Assembly: GCA_023213395.1 (NCBI GenBank)
Contig: CM041465.1
Span: 113,963,741-114,027,740 of the forward strand
From: Cycas panzhihuaensis
Taxonomy: Eukaryota; Cycadophyta
Direction of reading: 5' to 3'
Length of the DNA: 64,000 nt
Positions 58,201-64,000 of this stretch are shown here, piece by piece (the stretch's first letter is position 1; the number at the start of each line of letters is the position of its first letter). The translations under genes were made by a program, and so were the position numbers. The notes under the pieces were generated by a model. The model did no database searches and had not been told where the DNA came from. It saw nothing but the letters and a program-made list of their open reading frames with translations.

Positions 58201-59090
58201 CCACCTACTAAACAATCCTGTCAAACTAACCAAGCGAGCCATGGTCATGTGAAATAGGACAAAGGCCCTTCCATCCATGCCTTTGTTTGTTCTATCAACA
58301 TTCCTGATTCATCTCATCCTGAAGGAGATCCCGCATCTTCTTCCTTAAACCTTACTTGTTTCACTCCTATTGGTATTGGAAGCTATGGGTACCTTGCTAT
58401 ATTTAATGACAACGAGTCCCATGGCAAGGACAGGGACCTTCCTCACCCTATTTCCTTCCTTCACACTAGTAGGAGACACTCTCCTTGTTCTACGTCCCAA
58501 CCTAGAACCCCTCTTATTGGAAAGACTGATCATCCCCTTATATCACATGTTATTGCTCGCATTGATCCATCAATCCTTGAGCCTTCCTCTTCATCGCCCC
58601 CTACAGGTGATGAATCTAGAGAACTTCCATTTACCCCTTATAAGGGGCCCCTTCCTGACTCTTCCTTAGAGTCTCTTGGGGATGCTAGGCAACCTACCGA
58701 CCACCGTGGTCCCATTGCCCCTACTTCTTATCGTACCTTACCTATTTGAAGTAAGGTCATCCATGGGGTAGATTACTTTGAAGACGATGAGGCTCTACTT
58801 GATCACTTAGTAGGCTCCATGCCCGACCTTCCTTCTGGTCACCATAGACTTGGCCATCAGAAGGTCTTAGAGATTGGGTCTACTCTTGCCAACCCAATCC
58901 CATCTCCTATTCTGTCTCCTCCCGTTGAACTTGCCCCCCTTCATTTCAAGGAGGGGAATGCCATGTGTATGGGACAACCCAAGGCATAGTCCTCGCCCCA
59001 GGTAAGGTCATTAAGGTGGGGGCTGAATGTTCTCCTGATGAGGTAAGGGAATATTCCCTTTTGTTCCAAGAGTTCTAAGATTGTATGGGA
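58201..59090 (+). pseudogene. Protease-RT linker of element E
   Basis: Blocks CFTPIGIGSYGYLAIFNDNE (58350-58410), HPISFLHTSRRHSP, VIHGVDYFEDDEALLDHLVG (58755-58812) and HHRLGHQK (58840-58863). Aligns with A throughout. No known domain recognised. Confidence 0.6.
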
Positions 59091-60470
59091 CTATTCCAAT
59101 ATGAAGGGAAAATACCCCTCCATTATCACCCACAACCTTACCACAGTCCCTGGCACTCACCCTGTGCACTAGAAGCAATGCCCACTATACCCTAAACTCT
59201 CAGTCGCCATCAAAATGGAGGTTGAGAAACTCCTAGATGCAGGACTCATCGCTTCCATTGACTACCCTAAATGGGTATCCAACATTATTCCTGTTACTAA
59301 AAAGAATGCAACTATCTGGATATGCATTGACTTCTGTGATATCAACAATGCATGTCCTAAGGATAATTTCCCACTCCCTTTTATTGATTAGATCATTAAT
59401 CAAACCACTAGTTTTGAAGTCATATCCTTGATGGATGACTTCTTTGATTATAATCAAATTCAAATCTCTCTCAAAGACTACCATAAGATGGATTTCACCA
59501 CCCTGTGGGGTACCTTTGCCTACAAGGCAATGCCCTTTGGACTGAAAAATACAGGCACCACTTATTAAAGGGCAATGCACCTTATCTTTCACGACCTTAT
59601 CAACAACACATTAGAGGTCTTTATAGATGATTTGATGGGTCTCTCACACATTAGAGCCCATCACCCCTTAGACTTACGGTCCATCTTCACACGATGCCAC
59701 AAGTACCATGTGAGTCTCAATCTGCTCAAATATATTTTTGCCATCACTTATGGCAAACTCCTTAGTTTCCTCATATCGAAACAAGGAATTCAAATCAACC
59801 CTGATAAAGTCAAGGCAATCCTTAACATGCCACCGCCTAGAACTCAATGACAGATTAAGTCATTTTTAGGTAGGCTCAGATTCCTTAGGCATTTCTTGGA
59901 AAACTTTGTTGTGAACTCTAAACCTCTTACTAACCTATTAAAGAAGGGAGCCCAGTTTGTTTAGTTGGCTAAGGTCCAACAAGCTTTCAAAGGACTTAAG
60001 GAAGCCCTTATTGCTGCTCTGATGTTGCTGCCCCCTCGCTTTGATAGGCCTTTCATCCTATATACCTCGGTGACCAATGAGTCCTTAGGTGCTATGCTAG
60101 CCCAAGAGGATGATTCGAGAGTTGAAAAGGCTATTTACTTCATCAGCCACACCCTTGTGGCTATCGAACTTAACTAATCTCTAGCCAAGAAGGAATGCCT
60201 CTCCTTGGTTCATGCAACCAAGAAGTTTACACATTACTTGCTCAAAAACACTACCAAGGTGATTGTTCAATGTGATCCCTTGCATTATTTACTCACCTAT
60301 TCTAACTTGACAAGTAGGGCTAGTCACTAGGCCATCCTCCTTCAGGAGTTTGATCTCCATATCATCAACAAGAAATCGAAGAAGGGGATGGTAGTGGTAT
60401 AACAACTTGTAGATACCCCTATCCCTAACTCGTTCTGCCTTAACTATTTAGGGTACTCCTTCCCATCTAC
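59091..60470 (+). pseudogene. Reverse transcriptase and RNase H of element E
   Basis: RT blocks are MEVEKLLDAGLIASIDYPK (59215-59271), NIIPVTKKN, ACPKDNFPLPFID, VISLMDDFFDYNQI, AMPFGLKNTGTTY and the polymerase motif FIDD near 59620 (FMDD in A-C). An open frame covers 59575-59850. The tether is FLGRLRFLRHFLENF near 59870. RNase H is at 60040-60380: RPFILYTSVTNESLG and KKECLSLVHATKKFTHYLL. Confidence 0.86.
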
Positions 60471-61758
60471 TCATTGATAGTGAGTGGTATGGTGATATCA
60501 TACAGTACCTTACTCAGTAGTAGTACCACCCAGAAGTTAGTAATAAGGTTAGGTCATGCATTCAGACCATCGCTAGGTAATACTTCCTTATGGATGAAGT
60601 ATTGTACAAGAGATCCTTTAATGGGATCCTCCTCCATTGCATCACTCCTGATGAAGCAGACTAAATACTTTATAAATGCCACCATGGCATTTGTGGGGGC
60701 CACTTTGGGGACTAATCCATGGCACAAAGGATCCTTTGTATGGGCTACTATTGCCGTCCCTCTTCAAGGATGCCCATGCCTATGCCTTGAGATGTTGGTC
60801 ATCCCAAAAGTATGCCAACATCACCCACATGCTTTCGGAGGGTCTCCATCCCATCGTATCTCCATGGCCCTTCAACCAATAGGGTTTATACCTCATTAGG
60901 GCCATATCACTACCCTCTTCGTCGCAACACAAGTTCATCTTGACTGCCACAAAGTACTTTACGAAATGGGCAGAAGCCATTCCCTTCGTCACTACCCCTG
61001 GCAAGATGATAGTCACTTTCATCTACTAGCATATCATTTGCTGCTTTAGGATTCCTGATGTCTTGATTACAGATAACAAAACTTCTTTTTATAATAAGGA
61101 TATGGACGAATTTTATGAGAAATTTAAGATCTCTCACAAAACCTCTTCTGCTTATTACCCCCAAGCAAATGGTCAGGTTGAATCATTCAACAAAAATCTT
61201 ATCAATATCCTAAAGAAAACTATTACTCAATCTTAGAGAGATTGGTACCTTCAGCTCCCTTCGCCTTATGGGTGTATCGTACCTCTATCCGTGTGACTAC
61301 GAGAATGACTCTATTCTCCTTAGTTAGTGGGACAAGGTGGTACTCCCATTGGAAGTAGAGATTCCCTCTTTACGAGTCTCGTTTCGAGGTCTTATCGATG
61401 AGGAGTTTATTCATCAGACTCACCTCTTAGATTTCAAGGCCTTGGATGAGAGGTATTTAGCCACTTATCAGGCTAACCTCGCGTCTAAAGCCCGCTCGCA
61501 AAGGACTTATGATAAATACCTTTATTCTTGTCCTTTGTATCTTGGGGACCAATTCCTCAAGCTGGAATATCTCTACAATCGCTTGACCAAATTTGGACCC
61601 AAATGGGTCGGTCCCTTTGTCATTCTCGAGAGTCTCAATAATGACAGCTATAGGATCATCACCTTGGAAGGCCTTAAATTTGAGAAAGCTATTAATGAGA
61701 AATTCCTTAAAAACATTTATGCACGATCTCTTTACTTCCTTTCCTACACTCTGAAATG
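60471..61758 (+). pseudogene. Integrase region of element E
   Basis: HHCC is partly visible (KCHHGICGGHFG near 60680). Core: FTKWAEAIPFVTT, VLITDNKTSFYNK and QANGQVESFNKNL (61160-61200), so the second Asp and Glu are kept. An open frame at 61337-61759 holds the C-terminal module WVGPFVILESLNNDSYRI. The family stop after F/IYA is CGA here (TGA in A and B), which adds 14 codons to the next stop. Confidence 0.84.
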
Positions 61759-62464
61759 AGCCTAAACTACCATCCTAAGTGTGTTCCCATTCCTCCTAGC
61801 CACAGGTGGGATGGCGCCTTAGGGTGGCTTTCTTATTCCTTTTGGGTTCCTCCCATGGAACCCTTTGTTCCCCTTCCTCTAGGGACCTTGTCTTCTTTCT
61901 TGGATATTTCCCCCAAGTAGGATGATGCATTGGAGTGTCGTGACTCCCTTGTCATTTGCTCTTCCTTTGTATATTCCGCTATGCTCCCATGTGGACATGC
62001 GTGCCGCCCTATCTCCTAGCCTCATGTACCTTTATCGCCATTGTTTATGGTGATCATATGTGCCTCTGCTAGGGATATGGCCCTATATAAAAGGAAGTAT
62101 GTATAACTCAAACAAATATCATAGCATAAAAAATCAAACAATAATTAACTTAAAATATCATCAACCATGCCCTTGTGCATCTGTATACCCTCATACACAT
62201 ACATACATAAATATGGAAACATAAATATACATCATCTATCATATATCATCATATATATCATCATACATCAAATGGGGTATCAATCACCCTGTCTATATAC
62301 ATAAAATAGTCATCATGTATCATATCATACAACTGGTATGGTACATCATTCGTGGGAAGTCGGAGTCCTTATAAGCAGGAGTATAATCATGTGATAACGT
62401 GTGGTGACTCCCTGGAGGTCCGTGCTTTCCCCTATCTAAATCAAAACTCCTACACTCTACTCTA
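61759..62464. other. Convergent spacer of element E
   Basis: Conserved block aatgagcctaaactaccatc begins just before the pol stop (61756). AT-rich with atcatcat strings at 62100-62340. No coding. Confidence 0.6.
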
Positions 62465-64000
62465 TTATTTCCCTGCCCCTGGGACGTTATCTCTTAGCCT
62501 ATGTGATCCCTCTCCTGGGGACCACATATCTCCTAGGCTCCTCTTGCTCCTCTGAGAGCTCTCTACCTCACTCCCCTCATCTTGTGGCCTCCTAGGGGTT
62601 GTCCCTACCATGTGTGTATATGTCCTACTCTGTGATGACCTCGAGGCCACCGCATCCACCAACTGATCGTATCAAGCCTGGATATAATCTCGATCTCCCT
62701 CTACTCCTAGGAGCCTCTCCTTCATCTCCCGGAGACATTCCTCCATCACTGCCATCCAGATCCAGCTCTCGGCATCCTCTCTAGCTCCTTACTAGGCTTC
62801 CAATGCGTGTACTTGACCTCATAGGGCATCCTTCTTAGCCCAGGTCTTGTCAAACTCTACCTATAAGTGTCCCACACATGCCTCGTGCTCCTAGGACTCA
62901 ACTATCTAGACATTCCTCGCCCTCACCAACAGGGTGAATGCTGTCGTGTAGGCATCTACTGATTTGGGCTCATCTCCTACCTAAATGGGAGGTTGCCCCT
63001 CTGCGTAGGCCTAGGGGAACATCTCCCAGACTACTGCCTCTACCAATCTCTGTATCTCTACCATACCTGCAAATCCAACATGTCACATGTCAGTACTTAT
63101 CCATATATATGCCAAATCAAAATCAAATAATATTTGGTGATCAGAAGATGATAGGAGAAGGTAGCGTCCCATCTGGTGCAGCCACTAGATCCTTGACTCT
63201 AACGATGGCCTCTGCCCTAGGCACTCCACTAGTTGTAAGTACCTCATCCTCTTTTGGTACCTCCTCGGCCACTGCCTCAGCTACTGGGGCATCCCTTCTC
63301 TCCTCCGATGGTGCTGTTACCTCCTTGGATCTCCTCATGATCTGTAACCTCTAGGATCAGGTCACTGGGCCCCTACTCTCCTCTACAGCTCCTGAAAGGC
63401 CTGCCTCTCCTCCTGTAGTCCCCGATGGACTTGCCTTTCCTCCTGTGGTCCCTGATGGACCTACACCTCCTCGTGCGGCTCCTAACGAGCCAGCACCATC
63501 ACCATCATCTCCTCTATCACCACCGTCTCCTAGGTAACTCCTGCCCCACCAACCTCGTTGATGTTGTCCCACCTCACCACTCAATATAGGTATGATATGT
63601 AATCTTCCATGGTGAGGAGGTCCAGCAATGTGGCCTCCACTGAGCGACAGACATATGCCTAGTCCTTGGTCCCTCTGAACCTAGTCTTCCACCTGTATAC
63701 CATGGGGGCCCACTCTAAAATGGGGTGTGGTCCCCCTACTGGTGCCACCGCTCTAAAGTGATAAAAAAACCAACACTATAGAAGGGTGTTGTATGATAGA
63801 CCACCCTTCCCTACTACCCAAATAACATCCATCTGGGCGACAAGGTTCGCTGCTATGAGGGTAGCCCAATGTAGTCTCTCTCCAGTGTCGCATCTCCTCA
63901 TAGCATCCATCCACCTACTAGGAATGTCTCGATAGTTCTATTTCTGGGATATTCAAAACAGAATGCATAGTGTGATCAACTTCCTCATACGAGGAACTCC
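62465..64000 (-). pseudogene. PMD gene of element E (5' part outside window)
   Basis: Antisense to pol. The C-terminal end is at 62465 (GAGK-stop). Exon 2 basic region VASRSSQSRTYTHM near 62600-62650. The acidic stretch EVPKEDEVLTTSGVPRAE is at 63205-63260. The PMD core reaches the window edge: RKLITLCILF near 63975-64000 and ATLIAANLVAQMD near 63835-63870. The intron position is near 63075-63175, but the donor reads GATGGG and is damaged. Stops at Trp/Gln codons. Confidence 0.76.

Larger units (their letters stand above)
52107..64000 (+). mobile_element. Element E: Tat-like gypsy element, cut by right edge
   Basis: 5' LTR, PBS, gag, protease, linker, RT, RNase H, integrase, convergent spacer and most of the antisense PMD gene are in the window. 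The most complete gag-pol of the A family here, but still with many stops and small indels. The 3' LTR is outside the window. The left flank is actta (52102-52106). Confidence 0.9.

Overview
The window is plant nuclear DNA, made almost entirely of nested, decayed Ty3/gypsy LTR retrotransposons; I found no host gene, tRNA or rRNA. The plant assignment rests on four things: very long elements (about 17-18 kb) with 2.4-2.8 kb LTRs, a primer-binding site of the Tat/Ogre type (TGGnGAC...CTGGGGA scaffold), a plant mobile domain (PMD) gene carried antisense between pol and the 3' LTR, and a TRIM element primed by initiator tRNA-Met. The species cannot be told.

Layout, left to right. Element A (1-16580, minus strand, about 320 bp of its 3' LTR outside the window) sits inside the gag of element B (plus strand, visible 16581-27957, ending in its 3' LTR). 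B sits inside the gag tail of element C (plus strand, visible 27958-29639 and 47556 to about 52106). Element D (29640-47555, minus strand, both LTRs present, a related but distinct family) interrupts C in the protease-RT linker. D itself carries a complete 312-bp TRIM (42193-42504), and C carries a copia-like solo LTR (47902-48538). Element E (52107 to beyond the right edge, plus strand) begins with a 5' LTR, PBS and gag; its PMD gene is cut by the window end. A, B, C and E are one family; D is a sister family.

Shared plan in sense orientation: 5' LTR, PBS, gag (proline/serine-rich N-terminus, capsid core, CHHC knuckle), protease, a long conserved linker of unknown function, RT, RNase H, integrase with HHCC and GPF module; then a convergent antisense PMD gene with one intron of about 111-115 bp; then, in A only, a second RNase H reading frame in sense orientation just before the polypurine tract and 3' LTR. 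All frames are broken by stops and indels. Most stops are one transition away from Gln, Arg or Trp codons, as expected from long methylation-driven decay, so every copy looks non-autonomous.

Noteworthy points: the isolated second RNase H far from pol; the PMD gene with a conserved intron in two families; a palindrome TAAACT-N14-AGTTTA found both upstream of the LTR TATA box and upstream of the PMD start, at constant spacing; a conserved C-run/G-run hairpin in the PMD leader; three minisatellites in the 3' region of D; and the intact-looking TRIM with perfect 5-bp target duplication. All alignments were done by eye.
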